Origin: Meiothermus sp.
GTDB lineage: Bacteria; Deinococcota; Deinococci; Deinococcales; Thermaceae
DNA length: 43,203 nucleotides
Assembly: GCF_026004115.1 (NCBI RefSeq)
Contig: NZ_BPIM01000002.1
Location: 5,001 to 48,203 of the forward strand
Direction: 5' to 3'
Shown here: in pieces, positions 33,252 to 41,975 of the stretch
Position numbering within the stretch: position 1 is the first letter of the stretch
Layout: each line of letters opens with the position of its first letter
Position numbers and translations under genes: made by a program
The notes under the pieces: generated by a model
Seen by the model: the letters and a program-made list of their open reading frames with translations, nothing else
Databases searched by the model: none
Told to the model about the DNA's origin: nothing

Positions 33252-34784
33252 CTAGCGGCTCAGGGTAGCAGTACAGGTCCCCACATCCTTGAGGTCGCTA
33301 ATCTGACCGTTGGCATCGGTGCGGAAGGTCTGGAGGGTTCCCTTGAGACTGGCCGCATTGCCCTGCTGCTCGAAGTGGCAGCGGAACCAGGCACGGTGGC
33401 TATCTGCCCCGCTGGGAACGGTCATGTCGAGGAAAGCAGCTCCGCTGCGGCTCATGTAGAAGTAAGCCACCATTGAGAAGTTATTGCCGAAGACCGCAGT
33501 TCCCTTGGGGTCGCCATCGCTGTCGCGCTCGGAGAGGGTCACGATTCCGGCGTCCTCGAGATCTTTACCCGTCACACTGAGCTGCCAGCGCTGCCCCACG
33601 GCCAGCCTGGGGGGCCAGGCGGCCTGGGGTTGCTGGGGCTGCACCGGCTGTACAGCCTGGGCGCCTCGCTGGCTGGCCACACAGGTACCAATTTCTTCGG
33701 CATCGGAGTTGGCATCCTTGAACACGAACAGCTTGCCCTGGATGACCCCGCTCACGTTTTGAGGGTCGAAGCGGCAGCGGGCCAGCGGATACCGGTCGCC
33801 AATGTTCAGGCGCAGGATATTGTCTTGCAGGAAAAACAAGGCCTCGGTGCGGCGGCTGCCCAGGCTGGCAGTCGCCTCAAAGTCGCCGTCTGCATCCTTC
33901 TGGCCCACCACCACCGACCACTCGCCCGTCCACTGGCCGCCCTGAATCCGCACCTGCCAGGTCTGGCCGGTGCCAAGGGCCGGGGGCCAGGCGGTGCTGG
34001 TGGCTGTCTGCGGCTGGGGTTGGGGGTTGGACACAGCGGGGGCCCGGTTAACCAACCCCGCCACATTGGGGCCAATCAGACCCCAGGCCAGGGCCAAAGG
34101 GCGCATAAAGGCGGTGCGGGAGTTGCCCTGCCCCGACAACCCACGGGTGTGGATACCGATGAGTTCGCCATCCTGGTTGAAAATGCCGCCCCCCGAGTTG
34201 CCGGGGCCGGTCTGGGCATCGTGCTTGATCCACTGCTTGCCACCGCTCACCATGTCTTCACCGGTAAAACCGCCCACCACGCCGGTAGAAATGGTAATGG
34301 TGTTACCGCCGGTGCCCTGAAAGCCAAACACATAGATGGGGTCACCCACAATCAGCTTATTGGAGTCGCCAATGGGAACCGCCGGAAAGGTGACATTCCC
34401 GATGGGCTGACCATTAGAAGTGCGGGTGATGCGCAAAATGGCCAGATCGAGGTTGGGGTCGCTGGCCACCACATCGGCCTGGTAGCGTACCTCCGGCGGC
34501 TGATCCACAAAGCGAATGGTACCCACGAAAAGGCGTGGGGCAATGCGCCGGTTCTCCAGGTCGCCGATCACGTGGTAGTTGGTCAGGATGAAGCCCTGGG
34601 GGCTAATCAGTGTCCCCGAACCCACACTAGCGGTGTTGGTGCCGGTGGGGTAGGTGATGAACACTGTGGCGGCAATAATGCGCTCACGTACATCGCGTGG
34701 CAGGGTTTGGGCCAGGGCTGTCCCCCCCATCCCCCAGACCAGCAAACAAAACAAGCTTAAGAGACCCAAACCCCTAGGTTTCAT
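33252..34784 (-). CDS. Exported trypsin-like serine protease with duplicated C-terminal domain
   Basis: A 510-aa protein. The signal peptide ends near LAQ (26). Residues about 30-245 form an HtrA-like protease with His71 (TNYHV), Asp113 (DLAIL) and Ser197 (GPGNSGGG). There is no PDZ domain. Instead the C-terminal half has two related modules (about 270-370 and 395-510). Each opens with AWPP-L--GQ-WQ, contains a D-DGD segment, has a conserved RC-F- pair and ends in GTC, so each may hold one disulfide. A Gln/Pro linker joins them. The ATG at 34784 follows GGAGG by 6 nt. It likely acts outside the membrane in protein quality control or processing; the modules may bind substrate or surface, which is inference. 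Confidence 0.9.
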   Translation of the reverse strand: MKPRGLGLLSLFCLLVWGMGGTALAQTLPRDVRERIIAATVFITYPTGTNTASVGSGTLISPQGFILTNYHVIGDLENRRIAPRLFVGTIRFVDQPPEVRYQADVVASDPNLDLAILRITRTSNGQPIGNVTFPAVPIGDSNKLIVGDPIYVFGFQGTGGNTITISTGVVGGFTGEDMVSGGKQWIKHDAQTGPGNSGGGIFNQDGELIGIHTRGLSGQGNSRTAFMRPLALAWGLIGPNVAGLVNRAPAVSNPQPQPQTATSTAWPPALGTGQTWQVRIQGGQWTGEWSVVVGQKDADGDFEATASLGSRRTEALFFLQDNILRLNIGDRYPLARCRFDPQNVSGVIQGKLFVFKDANSDAEEIGTCVASQRGAQAVQPVQPQQPQAAWPPRLAVGQRWQLSVTGKDLEDAGIVTLSERDSDGDPKGTAVFGNNFSMVAYFYMSRSGAAFLDMTVPSGADSHRAWFRCHFEQQGNAASLKGTLQTFRTDANGQISDLKDVGTCTATLSR

Positions 34785-34802
34785 AGTCAACCTCCACGGT
34801 TT

Positions 34803-34819
34803 AACGCATGCATTGCGTT
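34803..34819. promoter_or_regulatory. Palindrome upstream of the protease gene
   Basis: AACGCA-TGCAT-TGCGTT is a 17-bp palindrome 18 bp before the protease ATG. TATATT (minus, about 34835) lies further upstream but lacks a good -35. The site may be an operator; its protein is unknown. Confidence 0.45.
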
Positions 34820-34986
34820 GTAACTCCGAATATAGAGGATCTTAAGCCCAAACCCGGTTCATTTGCACCACCAATACACGCCAAGTCCTCCCGAAGCAGT
34901 TTGCACAAGCCACCCAGCTCTGCAAAGTCAAGGCGCCTCCACAGAACTTTCATAACCCTCAGGCTGGGTTCTGTTTACCTGGGGGC

Positions 34987-35493
34987 ATGACCAGACTATG
35001 GGTAATGGGACTGATGTTGGCAGCCTTGGCCCTGGCGCAAGCCGGGCTTACCCCGGCCACCGGCGGCAGTTTCCGGCTTCAGGTGCGCGGATTGGATCTG
35101 GGCAGGTTACCCGCCAAACCCCAAATTCGGGTGACCGGGGACGCATTCAAGGACTCGGCTCGAGTGAGCCTGCACTTTTTTGCCGACCCCAACAGCAATC
35201 CACCCCCCTACGCGCCACGTATTCTTTCGGTTGACCTCAAAGGGCCGCTCAAACAGGGCCAGACCTACCGCATAGGCGATCCCCTGAACTCCCAGGTGCG
35301 GGGCACCCTGAGCTACGTGGATGACCGCAACCCCAACAACCGCAAGAGTTGGGGCGGCAGCGGGAACGTGACCATCACCACCCTCACCCCTACCAGCCTC
35401 ACCTTGCAGGGCAACAGCATCCAGATGAAGAGCCCCAAACACGGCAGCTTCGTGCTGAGCTTTGTGCTCAAGGTAGATCGTCTGCGTCGCTGA
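34987..35493 (+). CDS. Exported hypothetical protein
   Basis: A 168-aa protein with a signal peptide (MTRLWVMGLMLAALALAQA) and a beta-rich mature part (FRLQVRGLDLG, RVSLHFFADP, VTITTLTPTSLTLQGNSIQMK). No Cys in the mature region and no known catalytic motif. I do not recognise the family. It is divergent from the protease gene. GGGGG just before the ATG may act as a weak ribosome site. Confidence 0.72.
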   Translation: MTRLWVMGLMLAALALAQAGLTPATGGSFRLQVRGLDLGRLPAKPQIRVTGDAFKDSARVSLHFFADPNSNPPPYAPRILSVDLKGPLKQGQTYRIGDPLNSQVRGTLSYVDDRNPNNRKSWGGSGNVTITTLTPTSLTLQGNSIQMKSPKHGSFVLSFVLKVDRLRR

Positions 35494-35509
35494 ACACTTT
35501 TTGCTGCAC

Positions 35510-35531
35510 AACCAGGGGCTTTGCCGGTTTT
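35510..35531 (+). terminator. Possible weak terminator
   Basis: AACC pairs with GGTT and GG with CC around a bulged A, followed by TTTT, 17 nt after the preceding stop. The stem is short and the call is tentative. Confidence 0.3.
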
Positions 35532-35705
35532 CCGAAATTCTCGTCCAGGTCATATTTTTTGGTCAAAATCCCGGTAGCGTCCCCATCCGCCAAAGCCAGC
35601 CGCTCAGGGTCAGGCAGCGTGGCAAACGATCAAGGCCTTGGCTTCGCCCAACTTGCACACCTTATCTACAGACTTCCCGCTAAGATAGATAGGTTGAGGT
35701 GGCCC

Positions 35706-36548
35706 ATGGCGGCAACATCCCCTGTGCGCGTTCCCAAAGGTTCGATTCGACAACAACTGGTACAGCTCTTTGGTGCCTTGCTCAAGCCGCTTTACTGGTG
35801 GTACGAAAAACGGATCGAGGCCGAGGTGCGCCGGGGCCAGGCGCCCAAGCACCTGGGGATGATTCTGGACGGCAACCGGCGTTTTGCCAGGGAGCTGGGC
35901 CTGGAGGGACATCAGGGTCACGAATTTGGGGTACAGAAAGCCTATGAAGTGCTCGAGTGGTGCCTCGAGCTCAAAATTCCTACCGTGACCATCTGGGTCT
36001 TTTCCACCGACAACTTTAACCGCAGCCAGACCGAGGTCGAGACCCTCATGCAGCTCTTTGTTCAGGAAGCGAAGCGAATGGCCCAAGACCCCCGCATCCA
36101 CGCCAACGAGGTGCGGGTCAAGGTAATTGGCCGGCACGACCGCTTCCCACCCAAGGTGCTGGAGGCCCTGGAAGAGCTAGAAAAAGCCACCGAGCACCAC
36201 AGCGGAATGCTCCTCAATATCGCCATGGGCTATGGGGGGCGGGAAGAAATTGTGGATGCCGTCAAGAGCCTGCTGCTCGAGGCCGCCCAGACCGGCAAAT
36301 CACCGGAAGAGCTGGCCGCCGAGCTGGACATGGAACACATCTCCGAGCGGCTCTACACCGCGGGTGTACCCGACCCCGACTTCATTATTCGCACCTCGGG
36401 CGAAATTCGGCTCTCGGGCTTTTTGCTGTGGCAGGCCGCCTACAGCGAGTACTACTTCTTCGACGCCTTCTGGCCTGCCTTCCGCAAGGTGGACTTCCTG
36501 AGGGCAGTGCGCGACTACCAGAAACGGGAGCGGCGTTTTGGGAAGTGA
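35706..36548 (+). CDS. uppS: cis-Prenyltransferase (isoprenyl transferase, UppS family)
   Basis: A 280-aa enzyme that chains isopentenyl units into the polyprenyl phosphate carrier used for wall and envelope polysaccharides. It has the DGN motif in HLGMILDGNRRFA (catalytic Asp55), FSTDNFNR (99-106), NIAMGYGGREEI (171-182), RTSGE (229-233) and SEYYFFDAFWPAF (247-259). An N-terminal extension of about 45 residues precedes the domain, and the usual DGNGRWA reads DGNRRFA, a variant that makes chain length hard to predict. The ATG follows GAGG by 6 nt; upstream codons in frame are not supported. The 212-bp gap before it holds no gene. Confidence 0.92.
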   Translation: MAATSPVRVPKGSIRQQLVQLFGALLKPLYWWYEKRIEAEVRRGQAPKHLGMILDGNRRFARELGLEGHQGHEFGVQKAYEVLEWCLELKIPTVTIWVFSTDNFNRSQTEVETLMQLFVQEAKRMAQDPRIHANEVRVKVIGRHDRFPPKVLEALEELEKATEHHSGMLLNIAMGYGGREEIVDAVKSLLLEAAQTGKSPEELAAELDMEHISERLYTAGVPDPDFIIRTSGEIRLSGFLLWQAAYSEYYFFDAFWPAFRKVDFLRAVRDYQKRERRFGK

Positions 36549-36557
36549 AGCAAGCGT

Positions 36558-37760
36558 TTAGCGACCCAGCATCGTCAGCAAAGCCAACAATCCACCCGGC
36601 AACAGCCCCAGGGCCACGTAAACCCCCAGCCGCCCGGCGCCAAACGACAGCATGGTTTTGAACAGGGTGTTGCTCAAAGCCGCAATCAGGATGGCGATGG
36701 CCGCGACCTGCAAGATCAGCTGTTCGCTGGCCGTCAGGCGCGCCAGCGAAAGCGAGATGGCGTCCACATCGGCCACACCCGAGAGGGCGCTCACCACAAA
36801 CACCCCCGCACTCCCGAAGACCTCGAGGCCCACCCTGGTCAGCAGCTTGACCAGCGCATAAACCCCGGCAAAAAGCAAAGCACTCTGAAGTTGCAAGGGG
36901 TTTTGCACGGGTATGCTTTCCGACACATTCCGGTCGCGCCGGGCCAGCCAGGCCGCCGTCAGCAAGCCCCACAGCAGCCACACCGCAATCGGCAACCAGA
37001 GTATCTGCAAAAGGGCCGGAGCGGTGGCGCTCCAGACCAGAATCCGCCCCAGCATCATCTGCGAGGCCAGCACAGCCCCGCTGGCCCACAGCGGGTTGCG
37101 GCTTGGGTTAGCCCGTCCCTGGGCCACCATCGAAAGGGTAACGGCCGTGGACGAAACCAGGCCGCCCATCAAGGCCGCTGCCCACAGGCCTTTGGAACCC
37201 AGCAAGCGCAAGGCCAGATAGCCCACAAAGTTGACCCCGGCCACCAGCAGGACCACCTGCCAGATTTCCCGGGGGTTCCAGACCCCATAGGGGCCATAGT
37301 TGGCATCGGGAAGCAGTGGGTAGACCACCCCCAGCAGCAAGGCCAGCAAGACCGCCGCCTCCACTTCGCTGCGCTGAATCCCCCCTGCAAAAGCATGGAG
37401 TTCGTCGTGAAAAGCCAGGAACCCCAGCAGCAAGGCCCCGGCAAACAGGGCCGGCAGCACGGTGCCCAGGCCGCACAACACCCCCAGCACGTATACGGTC
37501 AGGGCGGCTACCTGGCTGGTGGCATCGCGGCTATTTCTGAGCGAGTACACCGCCAGTCCGGCCACCGCCAAAAGACCTGCCGCCGGCAACCACAAATTCG
37601 GCCCAAGGGCGCTCACTCCGCCCAGCAATCCCAGCAGGGTGAAGGTACGTACCCCCCCGATGGCCGAGCCCTGGCGCTCCACTTTGGCCCGTTCGCGCTC
37701 GAGGCCCACCGCAAACCCAATCAGGGTGGCGGCCAGTAAATGCCACAGCAGCGTCTGCAC
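36558..37760 (-). CDS. MgtC/SapB and DUF4010 membrane protein
   Basis: A 400-aa protein with about ten to twelve membrane segments. The N-terminal third has the MgtC/SapB form (LIGFAVGLERERAKVERQGSAIGGVRTFTLLGLLGG, 13-48), with the conserved GLERE and R-FTLLG. The rest matches the DUF4010 type (HDELHAFAGGIQRSEVEAAVLLALLLGVVYPLLPD, GLVSSTAVTLSMV, SGVADVDAISLSLARL). Relatives are uncharacterised or linked to magnesium and membrane homeostasis. It starts at GTG; GGAG lies about 12 nt upstream, which is far. It is convergent with uppS. Confidence 0.85.
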   Translation of the reverse strand: MQTLLWHLLAATLIGFAVGLERERAKVERQGSAIGGVRTFTLLGLLGGVSALGPNLWLPAAGLLAVAGLAVYSLRNSRDATSQVAALTVYVLGVLCGLGTVLPALFAGALLLGFLAFHDELHAFAGGIQRSEVEAAVLLALLLGVVYPLLPDANYGPYGVWNPREIWQVVLLVAGVNFVGYLALRLLGSKGLWAAALMGGLVSSTAVTLSMVAQGRANPSRNPLWASGAVLASQMMLGRILVWSATAPALLQILWLPIAVWLLWGLLTAAWLARRDRNVSESIPVQNPLQLQSALLFAGVYALVKLLTRVGLEVFGSAGVFVVSALSGVADVDAISLSLARLTASEQLILQVAAIAILIAALSNTLFKTMLSFGAGRLGVYVALGLLPGGLLALLTMLGR

Positions 37761-37806
37761 ATCATTACGCTACTCCTTTTGCCGCAGGACAAAGCCCCCA
37801 CCCCCA

Positions 37807-39540
37807 TCAACCCCCCGGAAGAGGCAGGTTTGCCCGCACCGTTGTACCGGCACCGGGGCTGCTGACAACCTCAAAGCGACCCCCCAGGCGCTCGATGCGC
37901 TCCCGCATGGAAACCAGACCCAGGTGGCCCGAATACTCGCGCTGGCTATCAAACCCCACCCCATCGTCGCAAATCTCGAGCTGTACCATACCGTTTGCCT
38001 GCTGCAAGCGCAGGTGCGCTTTGTGGGCTTTGGCGTGCTTGGCAATGTTGTTGAGGGCTTCCTGGGCCACGCGGTAGAGGGCTTCTTTGGCTTCCAGGCT
38101 CAGGGCGGGTTCGGGGCATAGACTGGCCTCGAGGCGAAGACCATGACGGGCCCTGGCCGCTGCGACCTGCTTGGACAGGGCTGCGACCAATCCCTCTTGC
38201 TTAAGCGACTCCGGGCGCAACTCGAAGATCAGGGCCCGCATCTCGGCGATGGCCCCCTCGGCCAGGTTCAACACGAAATCCAGCGCAGCGGGGGCCTGTT
38301 CGGGGTTGCGGGCCAGTTGGGTTTTGGCGGTGCGTACCCCCAGCACAATGCCGTAGATGGCCTGAGAAACCGAATCGTGCAGGTTGCGGGCCAGTTTCTG
38401 GCGCTCCTCGAGAGCCGCCTTGCCCTGGGCCTCGGCGTAGAGGCGGGCGTTGCGAATGGCCACGGCGGCCCGCCGGGCCAGCGAGGTAAAAGCCCGCTGC
38501 TCCTCGGGGCCCAGGGTGTGGGGAAGCAAGTTATTAATGCTAAAAACCCCAAACACCTCGCCATCGAGGCGTATGGGGATGTGCATGAAGGCCCGAATGC
38601 CCTCGGGGTCGGTCACGTGGCGGTCTACGCGTTCATCCTGGTAGGTGTCCTGTACCACCACCGTATCGCCGCTCTGGGCTGCGTAGGCCAGCAGGCCCCG
38701 CCCGGCGTACTCGCTCATGACCTGTACGAACTGCGAGGCAAACCCCCGCTGAGCGCGGGTGATGAGGTGCTGGTGGGTTTCATCCCAGATCAGGATGCAG
38801 CTTTTGTCGGCCCCCAGCAGATCCACGCACACATCTACCAGCGCCTGCAAGACCTGATCGAGCTCGAGGGAGGCATAGAGCTTTTCGTCGGCCTGGTAGA
38901 GGGCCTCGAGACGCTTATTTGCGAGGCGCACCTCCTCCACCATGTCCTGAGCCGTATCCCGCCCGTTCGCGTCCGTAGTGGGCGCCTCGAGACGCTTATT
39001 TGCGAGGCGCACCTCCTCCACCATGTCCTGAGCCGTATCCCGCCCGTTCGCGTCCGTAGTGGGCGCCTCGAGACGCTTATTTGCGAGGCGCACCTCCTCC
39101 ACCATGTCCTGAGCCGTATCCCGCCCGTTCGCGTCCGTAGTGGGCGCCTCGTGGCGGCGCAGGGTCTGGGGTGAGGTGAGGTCGTGGACTATGACCGCTC
39201 CGTACAACTGGCCCTCAATCTCCAGATACAAGATGGAGCAGCGTACATACCGCCAGCTTCCGTCCTTTCGTACCAGGGCTATCTCGAAGAAGCCGGGCAG
39301 GGCGCTGCGGTTGTGCTGGATGCGCTCAACCACCCGTGTGCGGTAGGGCAGCGCAATCCAGTCCAGGATGTCCACGGCTTGCAGTTCCTCCAGGCTATAG
39401 CCCAGCAAGTCCTGGGCTGCCCGGTTGGCGTACACCAGCCTGCGCTCAGCGGAGGCAATCAGAATCGCGTCGCGGGTGGCCTCCAAAAACCCCGCCAGGG
39501 TTCGGGGGTCAAGCCTGAGCAGGAAGTCACTCGAGCCCAA
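37807..39540 (-). CDS. Two-component sensor histidine kinase (PAS-GAF-HisKA_3)
   Basis: A 577-aa soluble kinase of the NarL-partner type. Order of parts: PAS domain (about 15-125), three exact 27-residue repeats (131-211, each EAPTTDANGRD...RLANKRL) forming a linker or coiled coil, GAF domain (about 220-365), HisKA_3 dimerisation helix with the phosphorylated His388 in ARNLHDSVSQAI, and a HATPase domain with EALNNIAKHAKAH, DDGVGFD and HLGLVSMRERIERLGG. No membrane segment, so it senses an internal signal, perhaps redox or a small ligand through PAS or GAF. The TTG start lies inside the end of the response regulator gene, with GGAGG 6 nt before it, so the pair is translationally coupled. The signal is unknown. 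Confidence 0.92.
   Translation of the reverse strand: MGSSDFLLRLDPRTLAGFLEATRDAILIASAERRLVYANRAAQDLLGYSLEELQAVDILDWIALPYRTRVVERIQHNRSALPGFFEIALVRKDGSWRYVRCSILYLEIEGQLYGAVIVHDLTSPQTLRRHEAPTTDANGRDTAQDMVEEVRLANKRLEAPTTDANGRDTAQDMVEEVRLANKRLEAPTTDANGRDTAQDMVEEVRLANKRLEALYQADEKLYASLELDQVLQALVDVCVDLLGADKSCILIWDETHQHLITRAQRGFASQFVQVMSEYAGRGLLAYAAQSGDTVVVQDTYQDERVDRHVTDPEGIRAFMHIPIRLDGEVFGVFSINNLLPHTLGPEEQRAFTSLARRAAVAIRNARLYAEAQGKAALEERQKLARNLHDSVSQAIYGIVLGVRTAKTQLARNPEQAPAALDFVLNLAEGAIAEMRALIFELRPESLKQEGLVAALSKQVAAARARHGLRLEASLCPEPALSLEAKEALYRVAQEALNNIAKHAKAHKAHLRLQQANGMVQLEICDDGVGFDSQREYSGHLGLVSMRERIERLGGRFEVVSSPGAGTTVRANLPLPGG
38903..39145 (-). repeat. Three perfect 81-bp tandem repeats inside the kinase gene
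   Basis: Units at 38903-38983, 38984-39064 and 39065-39145 are identical base for base; a further 6 bases of the unit follow. Each adds exactly 27 codons. Perfect identity implies a very recent expansion, or ongoing homogenisation, and copy number can change without breaking the frame. Confidence 0.96.
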
Positions 39541-40180
39541 CCAGCCCCTCCCGAATAGCGAACAAAGCCGCCTGGGTGCGCGAAGACAGCCCCAGTTTGG
39601 ACAGCAGGTTAGAAACGTGGGTCTTGACGGTCAGCTCGGACAGGTTGAGCTGCTGGGCGATGCGCTTGTTGGATAGCCCATGCGCAATCAAACGCAGGAT
39701 TTCAGTCTCCCGGGGGGTGAGGGCCTCGCGCATCTCGGCGGTGCGCACTTCCTGGGCCAGCCGCTTCGCGGCCTCGGGGTGCAGCCGCACCTCCCCCCGG
39801 CCCGCTGCATGGATAGCTTCCACCAGTTCTTCGGGGTGGGTATCCTTGAGCAAATAACCCGTTGCCCCGGCGTGCATGGCTTCAACCACCAATTGGTCTT
39901 CCAATACGCTGGTCAGAGCAATTACCTCTACTTCGGGAAAGCGCGCCTTAATCTCGCGGGTCGCACGAACCCCATCCATCACCGGCATCAGCAAGTCCAT
40001 CAACACCACGTCGGGGTGCAAAAGGGCCACCTTCTCCAGGGCCTCCTGCCCGTTTTCGGCCTCACCCACCACATAAAGCCCCTCATCGGTGGCCAGAAAC
40101 ATCCGCAACCCCTGGCGCACGACCGCATGGTCGTCTACCAGCAATACCCCCAGGCTTGCCTTTGGGCCGGGATGGCTCAT
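39527..40180 (-). CDS. NarL/LuxR-type response regulator
   Basis: A 217-aa regulator with a receiver domain (VLLVDDHAVVRQG, phosphorylated Asp in DVVLMDLLMPVMDG, Thr/Ser switch in VIALTS, Lys in YLLKD) and a C-terminal LuxR helix-turn-helix (LTPRETEILRLIAHGLSNKRIAQQLNLSELTVKTHVSNLLSKLGL). It is the partner of the downstream kinase; the two genes overlap by 14 nt. The ATG at 40180 is favoured by TACCCT 6 nt upstream; an in-frame GTG 11 codons earlier is possible. Targets are unknown. Confidence 0.93.
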   Translation of the reverse strand: MSHPGPKASLGVLLVDDHAVVRQGLRMFLATDEGLYVVGEAENGQEALEKVALLHPDVVLMDLLMPVMDGVRATREIKARFPEVEVIALTSVLEDQLVVEAMHAGATGYLLKDTHPEELVEAIHAAGRGEVRLHPEAAKRLAQEVRTAEMREALTPRETEILRLIAHGLSNKRIAQQLNLSELTVKTHVSNLLSKLGLSSRTQAALFAIREGLVGLE

Positions 40181-40186
40181 AGTTTT

Positions 40187-40192
40187 AGGGTA
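40187..40192 (-). promoter_or_regulatory. -10 box of the response regulator gene
   Basis: TACCCT on the minus strand ends 6 nt before the ATG at 40180; no Shine-Dalgarno. Confidence 0.4.
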
Positions 40193-40325
40193 CACCGTGG
40201 TTGTCAGGCTCACCAGAGAAATATGTTTACTGCGTCAGAAACGAAAATTTCGCTTCTTTAGCGGAAGTCCACTGGCGGGTTGAGGGCTAAAGACCCTTGC
40301 CCTGAAACCCCAACCGACGGATAAG

Positions 40326-41609
40326 ATGGCCTTTGTGCAAAACAGTACTCCCAACACCCAAATTCCCATCCTGGGCCCGGCCCGCTTTCAGAGCCCTCTG
40401 CAAAACCAGCGGGATGTATTTGTGGAGGACGGTAGCCGGGTGTTGCTGGCTTCCATGCTGGATGAGCTGCAAAATCCACCCGCTACCTTTGAGCTAGCGG
40501 GCCCCCGCCGCCAGATTTTTTTCAACCCTACCGAAATTGCCTGCGGAATCGTGACCTGTGGCGGGCTCTGCCCGGGCCTGAACGACGTGATTCGTTCGGT
40601 AGTGATGACCCTCAGCTACAGCTATGGGGTGAGGCGCATCTATGGGTTCCGCTATGGCTACGCCGGGCTGGCTGCCAGCCAGGGCATCGAGCCCCTGCTC
40701 CTGACCCCCGAGATGGTGCAGGACATCCACGACGACGGCGGCACCCTGCTGGGCTCCTCGAGGGGCCCCCAGGAACCCGCCGATATGATCGAGCGCTTGC
40801 AGCAACTGGGGGTACAAGTTCTGTTTGCAGTAGGCGGTGACGGTACCCTGCGCGGGGCCTCGGCCCTGGTTCAGGAGCTACAGAAGCGGAACCTGGCGAT
40901 TAGCGTGATTGGCATCCCCAAAACCATTGACAACGACATCGAATGGATCGAACGCAGCTTTGGCGTGGCTACCGCGGTCGAGGAGGCCACCAGGGCGCTG
41001 GAAGCTGCCCACGCCGAGGCCCGTGGGGCCTACAACGGCATCGGGCTGGTCAAGCTGATGGGCCGCTACAGCGGCTTCATCACCGCCCACGCTACCTTAG
41101 CCAACGCCGATGTGAATTTCTGCCTGGTGCCCGAGGTGCCTTTTAGCCTGGCGGGTTTTCTGGCCGCTCTAGAAGAGCGCCTTCTGACCCGCCACCATGC
41201 GGTTATCGCCCTGGCCGAAGGCGCCGGCCAGGACTTGATCGAAGGAGAAGTAGCTACAGACGCCTCGGGCAACGTCAAGCTCAAGGACATCGGGCTTTTC
41301 CTCAAGGAGGCCATGGCTCGCTATTTCGACCAGAAAGGCCTGGAAGCCACCATCAAATACATTGACCCCAGCTACATCATCCGGAGCGTACCAGCCAACG
41401 CAGTGGACTCGGAGTATTGTCTGGCCCTGGGGCAACATGCTGTCCATGCCGGCATGAGCGGGCGCACCGACATGATGGTAGGCTACTGGAACCAGCACTT
41501 CACCCATGTGCCTATTTCGATGGCTACGCAAAAACGCAAGCAGATTGACCCTCAGAGCGAACTCTGGCAGCAGGTTTTAGGAGCTACCGGGCAGCCCAGA
41601 GGGATGTGA
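40326..41609 (+). CDS. 6-Phosphofructokinase, TP0108-type
   Basis: A 427-aa phosphofructokinase, longer than the 320-aa EcoPfkA type. It phosphorylates fructose-6-phosphate in glycolysis. It has the nucleotide loop ITCGGLCPGLNDVIR-like segment (GIVTCGGLCPGLNDVIR, 74-90), GGDGT (170-174), PKTIDND (198-204) and MGRYSGFITAHA. GGDG (not GGDD) points to ATP as phosphoryl donor, while PKTIDND is the form common in pyrophosphate-type enzymes; this mix is typical of the long TP0108-like ATP-dependent group. The start is the ATG at 40326 in GATAAGATG, with weak ribosome support. It is divergent from the response regulator gene. Confidence 0.9.
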   Translation: MAFVQNSTPNTQIPILGPARFQSPLQNQRDVFVEDGSRVLLASMLDELQNPPATFELAGPRRQIFFNPTEIACGIVTCGGLCPGLNDVIRSVVMTLSYSYGVRRIYGFRYGYAGLAASQGIEPLLLTPEMVQDIHDDGGTLLGSSRGPQEPADMIERLQQLGVQVLFAVGGDGTLRGASALVQELQKRNLAISVIGIPKTIDNDIEWIERSFGVATAVEEATRALEAAHAEARGAYNGIGLVKLMGRYSGFITAHATLANADVNFCLVPEVPFSLAGFLAALEERLLTRHHAVIALAEGAGQDLIEGEVATDASGNVKLKDIGLFLKEAMARYFDQKGLEATIKYIDPSYIIRSVPANAVDSEYCLALGQHAVHAGMSGRTDMMVGYWNQHFTHVPISMATQKRKQIDPQSELWQQVLGATGQPRGM

Positions 41610-41651
41610 CCTGGAAGACGACCTGCCCAACATGGCGGTGAAGGTCTGGAG

Positions 41652-41975
41652 TCAGGGCCTCGAGGCCAGGTTCAAAACCACCACCCCCACAATAATGAGC
41701 CCAATTCCCAGGGCAATCGGAAGGTTCATGGGCTCCTTGAGCACCAGCCAGCCCAATACCGCAATTAGCGCGGTGCCCAGCCCCGACCAGACCGCATAGG
41801 CGGTGTTGAGCGGAATGGTTTTGAGCGCCAGGCTCAGAAAGTAGAAGGCGCTGGCATAGCCCACCACTACCACTACAGAGGGCCCAAGCTTACTAAAGCC
41901 CTGCGTGGCCTTGAGACCGGTCGAACCGATCACTTCCGACACAATTGCCAGCAGCAGCAATACCCAGCCGTTCAC
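41652..41975 (-). CDS. SMR-family transporter, EmrE/Qac type (third in operon)
   Basis: A 107-aa four-helix small multidrug resistance protein. The essential membrane Glu lies in LLLAIVSEVIGSTGLKATQGF (Glu14), and TAYAVWSGLGTALIAVLGWLVLKEP and the C-terminal GVVVLNLASRP match the EmrE/Qac branch. It exports cationic compounds in exchange for protons as a dual-topology or hetero dimer. It starts at GTG, overlapping the previous stop as GTGA, with AAGGAGG in front. Confidence 0.93.
   Translation of the reverse strand: MNGWVLLLLAIVSEVIGSTGLKATQGFSKLGPSVVVVVGYASAFYFLSLALKTIPLNTAYAVWSGLGTALIAVLGWLVLKEPMNLPIALGIGLIIVGVVVLNLASRP

Noticed and set aside
33630-34760. 376-codon open frame on the plus strand
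   Set aside because: It is antisense to the serine protease gene, whose catalytic triad and signal peptide are clear.
38143-39174. 343-codon open frame containing the 81-bp repeats on the plus strand
   Set aside because: The repeats are in frame on both strands because 81 is a multiple of three, but the kinase domains on the minus strand are decisive.
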